From positions 1,984,001 to 2,048,000 of the forward strand of contig CP099652.1 in assembly GCA_024123955.1 (NCBI GenBank): a stretch of 64,000 bases of DNA, written 5' to 3'. The DNA is from Oxalobacteraceae bacterium OTU3CINTB1. Its GTDB lineage: Bacteria; Pseudomonadota; Gammaproteobacteria; Burkholderiales; Burkholderiaceae_D. Made by a program: the position numbers and the translations under genes. Numbering within the stretch: position 1 is the first letter of the stretch; the number at the start of each line of letters is the position of its first letter. A model generated the notes under the pieces. That model saw only the letters and a program-made list of their open reading frames with translations, was not told the DNA's origin and did not search any database. Positions 1 to 7,865 of this stretch are shown one piece after another.

Positions 1-291
1 GAGCGCGGCGACCAGGGCGCCGCCAAGCTGCGCCTGGGCTTGTCGCTGCGTCCGCTCGACCAGATGGAGCGGCGCCAGTCCGGCATCCCCGGCGGCCTGG
101 TGATCGAGGACGCCGGCGGCGCGGCCGCCAACGCCGGCATCCAGCCGGGCGACGTGCTGCTGTCGGTAAACGGGCTGGCGGTGAACACCGTCGACCAGGT
201 GCGCCAGGTGGTCGACAAGTCCGGCAAGTCGGTGGCGTTGCTGATCCAGCGCGGAGATGAGAGAATCTTCATCCCGGTGCGGCTGGGGTAA
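1..291 (+). CDS. DegP/DegQ-type serine protease, C-terminal PDZ part (5' truncated)
   Basis: This reading frame is open from the left edge and ends in a stop at 289-291, so only the last 96 residues are present. They form a PDZ domain: a Gly-Leu strand near the start, the GDVLLSVNG core that follows the ligand-binding groove, and a terminal strand ending IPVRLG. This matches the second PDZ domain of periplasmic HtrA-family proteases (DegP, DegQ, MucD), which refold or degrade misfolded envelope proteins. The protease domain lies outside the window, so a different PDZ protein cannot be excluded. A two-component system follows 62 bp downstream, a common neighbourhood for envelope-stress proteases. 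Confidence 0.8.
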   Translation, partial: ERGDQGAAKLRLGLSLRPLDQMERRQSGIPGGLVIEDAGGAAANAGIQPGDVLLSVNGLAVNTVDQVRQVVDKSGKSVALLIQRGDERIFIPVRLG

Positions 292-353
292 TCAAAAACC
301 GGTCATTTGCAACCCCTCTGGCGGAATTCGACAATAACAAGAAAGGAAACACC

Positions 354-1013
354 ATGCGACTTCTGCTGGTAGAAGACGACACGATGATCGGCGAAGTGGT
401 GCTCGACCTGCTGCGGGCCGAGCACTACGCGGTCGACTGGGTCAAGGACGGCGACATGGCCGACACCGCGCTGCAAACGCAAACCTACGACCTGGTGCTG
501 CTGGACCTGGGCCTGCCGCGCAAGGACGGCCTCGAAGTGCTGCGTTCGATGCGCGCGCGCAAGGAGCTGACCCCGGTCCTGGTGGCCACCGCGCGCGACG
601 CCAAGGAGCAGCGCATCGCCGGCCTCGACGCCGGCGCCGACGACTACGTGCTCAAACCCTACGACCTCGACGAGCTGCTGGCGCGCATCCGCGCCTTGTT
701 GCGCCGCTCGGCCGGTCGCGCCGAGCCGGTGTTTGAGCATGGCAACGTCTCGGTCAACCCGCAAACGCGCGAAGTGATCGCCGACGGCAAGCCGGTCAAC
801 CTGTCGGCGCGCGAATGGGCCGTGCTGGAAGCCTTGATCGCCCGGCCCGGCATCGTGCTGTCGCGGCACCAGCTCGAAGAGAAGTTGTACAGCTGGAAGG
901 ACGAGGTCAACAGCAACGCCGTCGAGGTCTACATCCACGGCCTGCGCAAAAAACTCGGCGCCGAGCTGATCCAGAACGTGCGCGGCCTCGGCTACATGGT
1001 GCCCAAGCTATGA
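354..1013 (+). CDS. OmpR/QseB-family response regulator
   Basis: A 219-residue DNA-binding response regulator. The receiver domain (about residues 1-115) starts RLLLVEDD and has the phospho-acceptor Asp51 in LVLLDLGLP, a switch Thr in VATARD and the conserved Lys in YVLKPYDL. The C-terminal winged helix (about 125-219) has the OmpR-type ending, with LSAREWAVLEAL and VYIHGLRKKLG. An AAAGGAAA ribosome site lies just ahead of the ATG. The stop overlaps the start of the sensor kinase gene (ATGA), so the two are translationally coupled. It resembles QseB/TctD-type regulators; the stimulus and targets cannot be read from sequence. Confidence 0.95.
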   Translation: MRLLLVEDDTMIGEVVLDLLRAEHYAVDWVKDGDMADTALQTQTYDLVLLDLGLPRKDGLEVLRSMRARKELTPVLVATARDAKEQRIAGLDAGADDYVLKPYDLDELLARIRALLRRSAGRAEPVFEHGNVSVNPQTREVIADGKPVNLSAREWAVLEALIARPGIVLSRHQLEEKLYSWKDEVNSNAVEVYIHGLRKKLGAELIQNVRGLGYMVPKL

Positions 1014-2410
1014 AGGTGAAGGTCAAGATGCCCTCGCTGCCATCGTTGCCGCGGGTGCCGGTGGTGACGCACTCGCTGCGCGGCAGGCTGCTGTGGTTTC
1101 TGCTGGCGGCCATCACCATGGCGGCCATCGCCCAGGCGCTGATCGCCTACCGCAGCGCGCTGAGCGACGCCGACCAGATCTTCGACTACCACATGCAGCA
1201 AATGGCCATGTCGCTGCGCTCGAGCGCGACCCTGACCAACAAGGCCGCCGACGCCGTGGCCGACCCCGAAAACGACGACCTCGTGGTGCAGGTCTGGACC
1301 CCGGACGGCGCCCAGGTGTTCCGCTCGCTGTCGCGCGCGGCGCTGCCGCAGCGCGCCGTGCTGGGTTTTTCCAACGTCAAGGCCAACAACACCACCTACC
1401 GCATCTTCTCGGTGCAAACCAGCAACCAGACGGTGCAGGTGGCCCAGGACATGGCGGTGCGCCAGCGCATGGCCGGCACCCTGGCGCTGCGCACGGTCGG
1501 CCCGATCGCCGTGATGGCGCCGATTTTGATGCTGGTGGTGTGGTGGGTCGTCAGCGGCTCGCTCGCGCCGGTGTCGCGCGTCAAACGCCAGGTGGCCGCG
1601 CGCCAGGCCGACGATTTGTCGCCGGTGTCGGAAAACGATTTACCGGACGAGGTGCTGCCGCTGGTCCATGAACTGAACTTGCTGTTCGGCCGCGTGCGCA
1701 CCGCCTTCGAGGCGCAACAACATTTTGTGGCCGACGCCGCCCACGAACTGCGCTCGCCGCTGGCCGCGCTCAAGCTCCAGGTGCTCAGCCTGGGCCGCGC
1801 GCAGGACGAGGCCGCGCGCAACGTCGCCATCGGCCGCGTGACGGCCGGCATCGAGCGCGCCACCCGGCTGGTCGAGCAATTGCTGGTGCTGGCGCGCCAG
1901 GAGGGCTCGGTCGACGACGCGCGGCTCGAGGCGCTGAGCCTGTCGGACCTGCTCAAGCGCACCCTGGGCGACATGGCCGGCCTGGCGCAGGCGCGCCAGA
2001 TCGACCTCGGCCTGCACCACGCCGACGAGGCCGGCGTCGACGGCCAGCCCGACGCCCTCATCATCCTGATGCGCAACCTGGTCGACAACGCCATCAAATA
2101 TACGCCGGCCGGCGGCACGGTCGACCTCGACCTGCGCCGCGTGCCGGGCGCCAAGTCGGCGCCGGGTCGGGTCATCCTCAGCGTCGAGGATTCCGGCCCC
2201 GGCATTCCCGCCGACGAGCGCGAGCGCGTCTTCAACCGTTTCTACCGCGTGCCCGGCAGCGAGGCCGGCGGCAGCGGCCTGGGGCTGGCCATCATCAAGT
2301 CCATCGCCGAGCGCCACGGCGCCGTGCTCACCCTCGACCAGTCCGCGCGTTTGGGCGGGCTGAAGGTCCAAGTCGATTTTCCCGAGACTGCGACGCCCAC
2401 TCCGGTCTAA
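1010..2410 (+). CDS. QseC/TctE-type sensor histidine kinase
   Basis: A 466-residue membrane sensor kinase partnered with the preceding regulator. The ATG at 1010 overlaps the regulator stop and is preferred over upstream in-frame starts inside that gene. There is a transmembrane helix at about 30-50, a periplasmic 2CSK_N-like sensor region, a second helix near 165-185, then HAMP-like and HisKA segments with the phospho-acceptor His245 in DAAHELRSPLAAL. The ATPase domain has the N box (LVDNAIKYTPAGG), the G1 box (VEDSGPGIP) and the G2 box (GGSGLGLAIIK). All catalytic motifs are intact. The signal sensed is unknown. Confidence 0.95.
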   Translation: MKVKVKMPSLPSLPRVPVVTHSLRGRLLWFLLAAITMAAIAQALIAYRSALSDADQIFDYHMQQMAMSLRSSATLTNKAADAVADPENDDLVVQVWTPDGAQVFRSLSRAALPQRAVLGFSNVKANNTTYRIFSVQTSNQTVQVAQDMAVRQRMAGTLALRTVGPIAVMAPILMLVVWWVVSGSLAPVSRVKRQVAARQADDLSPVSENDLPDEVLPLVHELNLLFGRVRTAFEAQQHFVADAAHELRSPLAALKLQVLSLGRAQDEAARNVAIGRVTAGIERATRLVEQLLVLARQEGSVDDARLEALSLSDLLKRTLGDMAGLAQARQIDLGLHHADEAGVDGQPDALIILMRNLVDNAIKYTPAGGTVDLDLRRVPGAKSAPGRVILSVEDSGPGIPADERERVFNRFYRVPGSEAGGSGLGLAIIKSIAERHGAVLTLDQSARLGGLKVQVDFPETATPTPV

Positions 2411-2441
2411 AATGCTCCTTTGACATCGGTTGGAGCGGCGT

Positions 2442-3635
2442 ATGAAGAAGATCGGCTTTTCGGGCACCCTGGACCCGATCACCAACGGCCACATGTGGGT
2501 GATCAACGAGGCGCGCTCGATCGCGGACGAAGTGGTGGTGTTCCTGTCCGAAAACACCGCCAAAAAACCCAAGTTCACGGCCGAGGAGCGCAAAAGCATC
2601 ATCGCGCTCAGCTGCGCCGAGCAGGGCTGGGACAACGTGCAGGTGGTCATCGTCAAGGGCGACTACACGGCGCGCGCGGCCAAGAAGCACGGCGCCGACT
2701 GCCTGATCCGCGGCATCCGCACCACGGCCGATTTCGACTACGAAAACCTGATCCAGCAGACCAACGTCGACGTGTTACAAGGCGCCAAGACCATCTTCGT
2801 CATGCCGCCGCGCGACCTCGGTTCGGTCAGTTCGAGCTTCGTCAAGGCGCTCGAGGGGCCGATCGGCTGGAACTGGATCATGAAGCAATTCGTGCCCGGG
2901 CCGGCCTACCACGCCTGGGTGCTCAGCTGGCTGCGCAAGGAATGGGAAACCTTGTGGGACTACGCGCACGCCGACGTGCCGGCCATCGCCCACGCCGACC
3001 AATGGTTCGTGCGCCTGACCGGCGCCACCGCCTACGGCGGCGCCGACCGCCACTACCACAACCTCGACCACCTGGTGCACGGCCTGTGCGAGATCCGCGC
3101 CTGGGCCGCCAACACCGGCCCGGACCCGCTCGATGTCGACATCGTCAAGCAGGCGTTCTGGTTCCACGACGCCGAATACGGCCGCCGGGGCGAGCCGGGC
3201 GAGTTGACCAACGAGGAAGCGAGCGCCCAGTTGTGGCTGGGCAGCCACCTGGCGCAGGAAATGGACGACACGGCGCAACTGATACGCGCCACCGACCACT
3301 TCCAGGAAGCGTCGATCACGCACCGGCTCAAGGACGTCATGCTCAGCGTCGACCTGGCCATCCTCGGCCAGGACGACGAGGTCTATCACAATTACGCGCG
3401 CGGCATCCGGCGCGAATACAGCCACCTGCCGGACGTCAAGTACCGCCAGGACCGGGGCGGCGCGCTGGCGCATCTGTGCCGCAAGGCCGAGGCGGGCCAG
3501 CTGTTCGGCAACGCCTACTTCGCCGACACCTACAACGAACGCGCCATCGCCAACATGCAGCGCGAAATGGCCACCCTCAGCAACGCCGGCAACTCCGGGG
3601 TCAGGTCCGCCATTTCTACACAAGCAGAACCGTAG
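2442..3635 (+). CDS. Phosphopantetheine adenylyltransferase-like domain fused to HD phosphohydrolase
   Basis: A 397-residue two-domain protein. Residues 1-160 match phosphopantetheine adenylyltransferase (CoaD), which makes dephospho-CoA from ATP and 4'-phosphopantetheine. Visible are the nucleotidyltransferase motif GTLDPITNGH (8-17), KKPKFTAEER, RGIRTTADFDYE (from 90) and the C-terminal VSSSFVKAL. Residues 165-390 look like a metal-dependent HD phosphohydrolase of the COG4339 type, with HYHNLDH (204-210), WFHD (His242-Asp243) and a later Asp in LSVDLAIL. The ATG at 2442 has GGAG six bases upstream and is chosen over a TTG at 2430. The last dozen residues and the stop are encoded by a palindromic repeat. 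CoaD is normally about 160 residues and unfused. Confidence 0.85.
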   Translation: MKKIGFSGTLDPITNGHMWVINEARSIADEVVVFLSENTAKKPKFTAEERKSIIALSCAEQGWDNVQVVIVKGDYTARAAKKHGADCLIRGIRTTADFDYENLIQQTNVDVLQGAKTIFVMPPRDLGSVSSSFVKALEGPIGWNWIMKQFVPGPAYHAWVLSWLRKEWETLWDYAHADVPAIAHADQWFVRLTGATAYGGADRHYHNLDHLVHGLCEIRAWAANTGPDPLDVDIVKQAFWFHDAEYGRRGEPGELTNEEASAQLWLGSHLAQEMDDTAQLIRATDHFQEASITHRLKDVMLSVDLAILGQDDEVYHNYARGIRREYSHLPDVKYRQDRGGALAHLCRKAEAGQLFGNAYFADTYNERAIANMQREMATLSNAGNSGVRSAISTQAEP

Positions 3636-3704
3636 AGCGGCGTAAATCGGCGGCCAGCCTTACGAGGGACGAGGCCGTGTAGAAATGGTGGACCTGACCC
3701 CGGA
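3594..3704. repeat. Palindromic repeat, GGGGTCAGGTCC arms
   Basis: Two inverted arms of about 27 bp (3594-3620 and 3678-3704) enclose a spacer of about 57 bp. The arms begin TCCGGGGTCAGGTCC and end TGGACCTGACCCCGGA; one mismatch is visible (CCGCC against GGTGG). The left arm lies inside the coding end of the CoaD-HD gene and supplies its stop. The GGGGTC core is shared with the repeats at 10056, 35268, 40399 and 53986. REP-type mobile palindromes behave this way, but no mobilising transposase lies in the window. Confidence 0.8.
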
Positions 3705-3784
3705 GTACGGGGCGCGGCGGTGTGGCGCTCTCTGCTACACTGGCCGCGCCGCTTATCGTCCCCCTTGCCGCCATGAGGAACGCC

Positions 3785-4903
3785 ATGCCCTACCTGCAAA
3801 CACTCGATTCCATCGTCCTGTCCACCGTCGCGCCGGCCGCGCAGGCGACCGACCGCGACGCCGTCTTTCCCCGCGCGGCCATCGGCGCGCTGGGCCAGGC
3901 CGGCCTGCTCGGCCTGATCAGCGCCGAGGCGGTCGGCGGCGGCGGCAAGGGCCTGGCCGAGGCGGCCCAGGTGGTCGAGCGCATCGCCCGCGCCTGCCCG
4001 TCGACGGCGATGGTGGTGTGCATGCATTACTGCGCCACCGTGGTCATCGAGGCATTCGGCGCCGAGCCGCTGCGCCGCGAGATCGCCGCCGGCCGCCACC
4101 TGAGCACCCTGGCGTGGTCCGACAGCGGTTCGCGCAGCCACTTCTGGGCGCCGATGGGCACGGCGCGGCGCGATGGCGACCACGTCGTGATCGACGGCAG
4201 CAAGACCATGGTCACCTCGGCCGCCGAAGCCGATTCCTATGTGTGGTCGACCGGGCCGGCCGACGGCGCCGGCGTCAGCAGCCTGTGGCTTGTCGAGCGC
4301 GACAGCGAGGGGCTCGGCGAGGCCAAATTCTTCGACGGCCTCGGCCTGCGCGGCAACCGCTCGTCGCCGTTGAGCGCCAGGGGCGTGCGGGCGCCGGCCG
4401 CCGCGCTGCTGGGCGCCGACGGCGGCGGCTTCGACATCATGGTCGGCAAGGTGCTGCCGGTGTTCGCCACCCTGACGGCGTCATGCTCGCTGGGCCTGAT
4501 GGACGCGGTGCTGGAGGCCGCCTGCGGCCACGTCACCGCCAGCAAGCTCGAACACCTCGACAGCGCGCTGGCCGACTTGCCGACCATACGCGCCTACCTG
4601 GCGCGCGCCCGCATCCAGGCCGACCTGGTGCGCACCTTGCGCGACGACACCGTCGCCGCGCTGGCGGCCGGCCGCGCCGACGCCATGCTGCGCGTGATGC
4701 AGGTCAAGGCCGCCGCCGCCGAGGCCGCGCTGGAGGTGAGCGACACGGCCATGCGCGTGTGCGGCGGCGCCGCCTTCCGCAAGGACCTGGGCATCGAGCG
4801 CTACTTCCGCGACGCCCGCGCCGCGTCGGTGATGGCGCCGACGTCGGACGTGCTGTACGACTTCATCGGCAAGGCCGTCTGCGGCATGCCGGTGTTCGGC
4901 TGA
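3785..4903 (+). CDS. Acyl-CoA-dehydrogenase-like flavoprotein
   Basis: A 372-residue acyl-CoA dehydrogenase fold protein, expected to bind FAD or FMN. An N-terminal helical domain contains ARACPSTAMVVCMHYC. The middle beta domain has WSDSGSRSHFW and the typical VIDGSKTMVTSA strand. The C-terminal helical domain has RVCGGAAFRKDLGIERYFRDARAA in the usual place, quoted here only in part as RVCGGAAF and ERYFRDARA. Where classical dehydrogenases carry the catalytic Glu (YEGT motif) this protein reads VMAPTSD, so dehydrogenation of acyl-CoA is doubtful and a flavin monooxygenase role (DszC or SfnB style) is possible. The start at 3785 has AGGA just upstream. It heads a three-gene operon with the next two genes. 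Confidence 0.85.
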   Translation: MPYLQTLDSIVLSTVAPAAQATDRDAVFPRAAIGALGQAGLLGLISAEAVGGGGKGLAEAAQVVERIARACPSTAMVVCMHYCATVVIEAFGAEPLRREIAAGRHLSTLAWSDSGSRSHFWAPMGTARRDGDHVVIDGSKTMVTSAAEADSYVWSTGPADGAGVSSLWLVERDSEGLGEAKFFDGLGLRGNRSSPLSARGVRAPAAALLGADGGGFDIMVGKVLPVFATLTASCSLGLMDAVLEAACGHVTASKLEHLDSALADLPTIRAYLARARIQADLVRTLRDDTVAALAAGRADAMLRVMQVKAAAAEAALEVSDTAMRVCGGAAFRKDLGIERYFRDARAASVMAPTSDVLYDFIGKAVCGMPVFG

Positions 4904-4932
4904 TGACGCCATTGAGAGCACAAGGGAGACAC

Positions 4933-5793
4933 ATGACAAGCACACCACTGATGATGGGCGCGGTCGCCTACGCGCCCAAGGTCGTGACGATCTGGGAAGG
5001 CTTCAAGGAATACTTCCGCCGCCACGGCCTGGCCTTCGACTACCTCCTCTATTCCAACTACGAGCGCCAGGTCGAGGCGCAATTCGACGGCAGCATCAAC
5101 CTGGCCTGGAACTCGCCGCTGGCGTGGGTGCGCGCCGCGCGCATCGCCGCCGCGCGCGGCCTGACGCTCGACACGGTGGCGATGCGCGACACCGACCGCG
5201 ACCTGACGTCGGTGCTGGTCACGCGCGCCGATTCGCCGGTGACCGAGCTGGCCTGGCTGGCCGGCAAGACCATCGGCTTCGGCGCCATCGACTCGCCGCA
5301 GGCGCGCCTGATCCCGCTCGACTATCTGCGCCACCACGGCCTGCTGGCCGGCCGCGACTTCATGGCGCGCCACTTCGACGTCCTGGGCGGCAAGCACGGC
5401 GACCACATCGGCGGCGAGCGCGACGCCGCGCAGGCGCTGGTCGCCGGCGAGATCGACGCCGCCTGGATGATCGACGGCAACCACATGGCATTCTCGCGCG
5501 AAGGCTTGCTGGCGGCCGGTACAACGCGCATCCTGGCGCGCACGCAACCCTTCGATCATTGCAACTTCACCGTCAGCCCGGGCGCCCCGGCCGAGCAGAT
5601 CAAGCAGTTCACCGAGTTGCTGCTGGCGATGCGCTGGGACGACGCCGAGGTGCGCCCGCTGCTGGAGATGGAAGGGCTGCGGCAATGGCTGCCCGGCCGC
5701 ACCAGCGGCTACGACGCCCTGATGCGCGCCGCCGACGACGAGCAGTTCTACGATGCAGCGGGGAATATCATTGCAAGCGACTATCGATATTGA
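4933..5793 (+). CDS. PhnD-like substrate-binding-fold protein without signal peptide
   Basis: A 286-residue protein with the type II periplasmic binding fold of the phosphonate/phosphite PhnD family: GAVAYAPKVVTIWEGFKEYF at the start, LVTRADSPV, LAGKTIGFGAIDSPQARL, and HFDVLGGKHGDHIGGERDA before a C-terminal lobe. Unlike transported members it starts directly at the first strand with no signal peptide or lipobox, so it is probably cytoplasmic. The AGGGAG ribosome site fits the ATG at 4933. It lies 29 bp after the flavoprotein gene, and its end overlaps the next gene. No ABC permease or ATPase is adjacent. In other families the same fold works as an enzyme (MqnA/MqnD, THI5), which is a possible precedent. 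Confidence 0.8.
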   Translation: MTSTPLMMGAVAYAPKVVTIWEGFKEYFRRHGLAFDYLLYSNYERQVEAQFDGSINLAWNSPLAWVRAARIAAARGLTLDTVAMRDTDRDLTSVLVTRADSPVTELAWLAGKTIGFGAIDSPQARLIPLDYLRHHGLLAGRDFMARHFDVLGGKHGDHIGGERDAAQALVAGEIDAAWMIDGNHMAFSREGLLAAGTTRILARTQPFDHCNFTVSPGAPAEQIKQFTELLLAMRWDDAEVRPLLEMEGLRQWLPGRTSGYDALMRAADDEQFYDAAGNIIASDYRY

Positions 5794-7069
5794 GCAGCTG
5801 GGCTTTGACGCCGGCGCCCATGTGCTGGTCAAGCACGCGCTGGCGGCGTTGCCGCCGGGGCAAACCTTGCAGGTGCGCGGCCGGGCCCACGGCTGGGAAG
5901 GCCAGCTGATCGCGTGGTGCCGCACGCAAGGGCATCAATGCGCGTTCGCGCGAGACGGGGAGGGCGGCGGCAACGTCGCCACCGTGCGCCGGCACGCCGA
6001 TAGCGTCGATGGCGCCGCTGGCCCCGACACCGCCGACACCGCAAACACCGCAAACACCGCCGGCACCGCCGACAACGCGCCCCACGCCGGCGCGGGCGGT
6101 CGTTGGCGCGGCGCCTTGCGTACCGGCCACGCCGACCCGTCCTTGCCCGGCGCGCTGGCCGAACGCGCCGACGCCCGCTGGGGCCTGGCCGCGCGCGGCG
6201 CGACGGTGGAAGCCGGCTCGCCGCCGATCGCCTTCCGCCTGGCCGAGCGCGACGAAGTCTGGGGTGAACGCGCCGCCGACCTGTACGCGCAGGCCGCCGC
6301 CGCCCAATGGGACCCGCAAACGGCGATCGACTGGACCGCCCCGTTCGAGCTGCCCGACATCGTCGAGGAGGCCGTGGTGCAGGTGCTGACCTATATGATC
6401 GAAAACGAGGTGGCCGCGCTGGTGGTGCCCGCGCGCTTCCTGGGCCAACTGCATCCGCACTACCGCGAAGTGCAGGCGGTGCTGGCGATCCAGGTCGCCG
6501 ACGAGGCCCGCCACATCGACGTCTTCACGCGCCGGGTACTGCTCAAGGGCCGCGAGCCGGGCCTGTCGACCGCCGGCGGCCAGGCCTCGCTCAAGACGCT
6601 GCTCGACGAACCGGATTTCTCGGTGGCCGAGTTTTTATTGTCGGTGCTGGGCGAGGGCACGTTTGTCAGCCTGCTGCACTTCCTGCACGAGCACGCGCCG
6701 GACCCGGTCACGCGGCAGATCGCCCGGCTGGCCGCACGCGACGAAGCGCGCCACGTAGCTTTCGGCATGACGCACCTGGCCGCGCGGCTGGAAAACGATC
6801 CGGGTTTTCGCGCCCGGCTGGCCAACGCGGTGCAGTCGCGCAACGACGCGCTATCGACGACATCGGGCCTGAACGAGGAAGTGTTCGACGCGCTGATCCT
6901 GCTGGCGGCGGGGGAATTGACGGTGCCGGCCATCGCGGCCGGCTACCTGAAGGTGCAGCAGTTGATGCGCGACATGGCCGAGGGACGCCAGGCGCGGCTG
7001 GAAAGACTGGGCTTCAGCAAGGACGCCGCACAACACCTGTCGTCCCTGCACACCCGCAACTTCATGTAA
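5753..7069 (+). CDS. Di-iron ferritin-like protein with TusA-like N-terminal domain
   Basis: A 438-residue protein. Residues 8-60 look like a TusA/SirA-type domain (GQTLQVRGR, IAWCRTQGHQC), but the CPxP cysteine motif is absent. A low-complexity linker of NTA/DTA triplets follows (about 92-109). The C-terminal helical domain carries an apparent di-iron ligand set: Glu217 or Glu219 in ENEVAAL, Glu251 and His254 in DEARH, Glu301 in GEGTF, and Glu331 and His334 in a second DEARH. This is the E, ExxH, E, ExxH pattern of ferritin-like oxygenases and R2-like proteins. The ATG at 5753 overlaps the previous gene by 41 bp; a TTG at 5771 with GGGGA ahead is an alternative start. The substrate is unknown. 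Confidence 0.8.
   Translation: MQRGISLQATIDIEQLGFDAGAHVLVKHALAALPPGQTLQVRGRAHGWEGQLIAWCRTQGHQCAFARDGEGGGNVATVRRHADSVDGAAGPDTADTANTANTAGTADNAPHAGAGGRWRGALRTGHADPSLPGALAERADARWGLAARGATVEAGSPPIAFRLAERDEVWGERAADLYAQAAAAQWDPQTAIDWTAPFELPDIVEEAVVQVLTYMIENEVAALVVPARFLGQLHPHYREVQAVLAIQVADEARHIDVFTRRVLLKGREPGLSTAGGQASLKTLLDEPDFSVAEFLLSVLGEGTFVSLLHFLHEHAPDPVTRQIARLAARDEARHVAFGMTHLAARLENDPGFRARLANAVQSRNDALSTTSGLNEEVFDALILLAAGELTVPAIAAGYLKVQQLMRDMAEGRQARLERLGFSKDAAQHLSSLHTRNFM
6026..6079 (+). repeat. Six-copy 9-bp tandem repeat inside the ferritin-like gene
   Basis: Six imperfect 9-bp units (GACACCGCC or AACACCGCA variants) encode Asp/Asn/Gly-Thr-Ala triplets in the linker between the two domains. The repeat is in frame, so copy-number change would lengthen or shorten the linker without a frameshift. 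Confidence 0.85.
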
Positions 7070-7110
7070 TGGTCGGCCATGGGCCAGATCAAGCCAAGAT
7101 CAAACCCAGA

Positions 7111-7848
7111 TCAAAAACGGTTCCAGTTGTTGTGGCGGTGCTCGGTCGCCTCCTTGAGCAGGTAGCCGGCGCGGCGCTCGTCCCTGGCGCTGTGGGCGTC
7201 GCCCAGCTGCACCGTCATCGCCAGTTCCTGCAGCGCCGGCGGGTACTCGTGCTCGGCCGACTCCTCCAGCAAGGCGCGCGCCTTGGCCGGGTCCGCCGGC
7301 ACGCCGCGCCCCTCGCTGTAGAAGTACGACAGCAGGAACATCGCATGCGCGTTGCCGCCTTCGCTGGCGGCGCCCAGCCAGCGCGCGGCCAGCCGGTCGT
7401 CGCGCGCGACGCCGTCGCCGTTCTTGTAGAGCTGGCCCAGCACCAGCGCCGCCCGCGCGTGCCGCTGCTGCGCCGCCAGGGTGTACCACGGCGCGGCCGC
7501 CGCCGGCTGCGCGGGTACGCCGGCCACGCCCAGCCGCAGCAGCTCGCCCAGCTGGAACGCCGCCTCGACGTCGCCGCCGCGCGCGGCCTGCTCGAACAAC
7601 TTCAGCGCCTCGGCGCGCTGGTCCGGCCGGGTTTTATATAGCAGCGCCAGCTCGCGCTGGGCCACCGGCATGTCCTGCCGCGCCCACGCCATCAGCTTGC
7701 GCTCGGCGCTGGCGTCGGCCTGCTGCAGCGCCTTCATGCCGACCGTCTCGATCTGCGCCGCGTCGGGCGGATCGCGCTGGATTTGGCAACCGAACAACAG
7801 CGCGGAGGCCAGCACCGTCGCCAGGATCGTCACCGAAGGTTTTTTCAT
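7111..7848 (-). CDS. Sel1-repeat lipoprotein
   Basis: A 245-residue exported protein. The N-terminus is a lipoprotein signal (SALLFGC lipobox, Cys at about 21). The rest consists of Sel1-like tetratricopeptide repeats of about 36 residues, for example KLFEQAARGGDVEAAFQLGELL, seen here as FEQAARGGDVEAAFQLGE, then AALVLGQLYKNGDGV and AMFLLSYFYSEGRGV. Such solenoids are protein-protein interaction scaffolds, here probably on the periplasmic face of a membrane. It starts 17 bp after the upstream cyclic-nucleotidase gene and is likely co-transcribed with it. The partner is unknown. Confidence 0.9.
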   Translation of the reverse strand: MKKPSVTILATVLASALLFGCQIQRDPPDAAQIETVGMKALQQADASAERKLMAWARQDMPVAQRELALLYKTRPDQRAEALKLFEQAARGGDVEAAFQLGELLRLGVAGVPAQPAAAAPWYTLAAQQRHARAALVLGQLYKNGDGVARDDRLAARWLGAASEGGNAHAMFLLSYFYSEGRGVPADPAKARALLEESAEHEYPPALQELAMTVQLGDAHSARDERRAGYLLKEATEHRHNNWNRF

Positions 7849-7865
7849 CGCCGCGCTCCCCGGGT

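Noticed and set aside
5771..5940. TusA sulfur-transfer function for the ferritin-like protein N-terminus
   Set aside because: The CPxP cysteine needed for sulfur relay is missing (region reads LGFDAGAHVLV), so only a fold resemblance is claimed.
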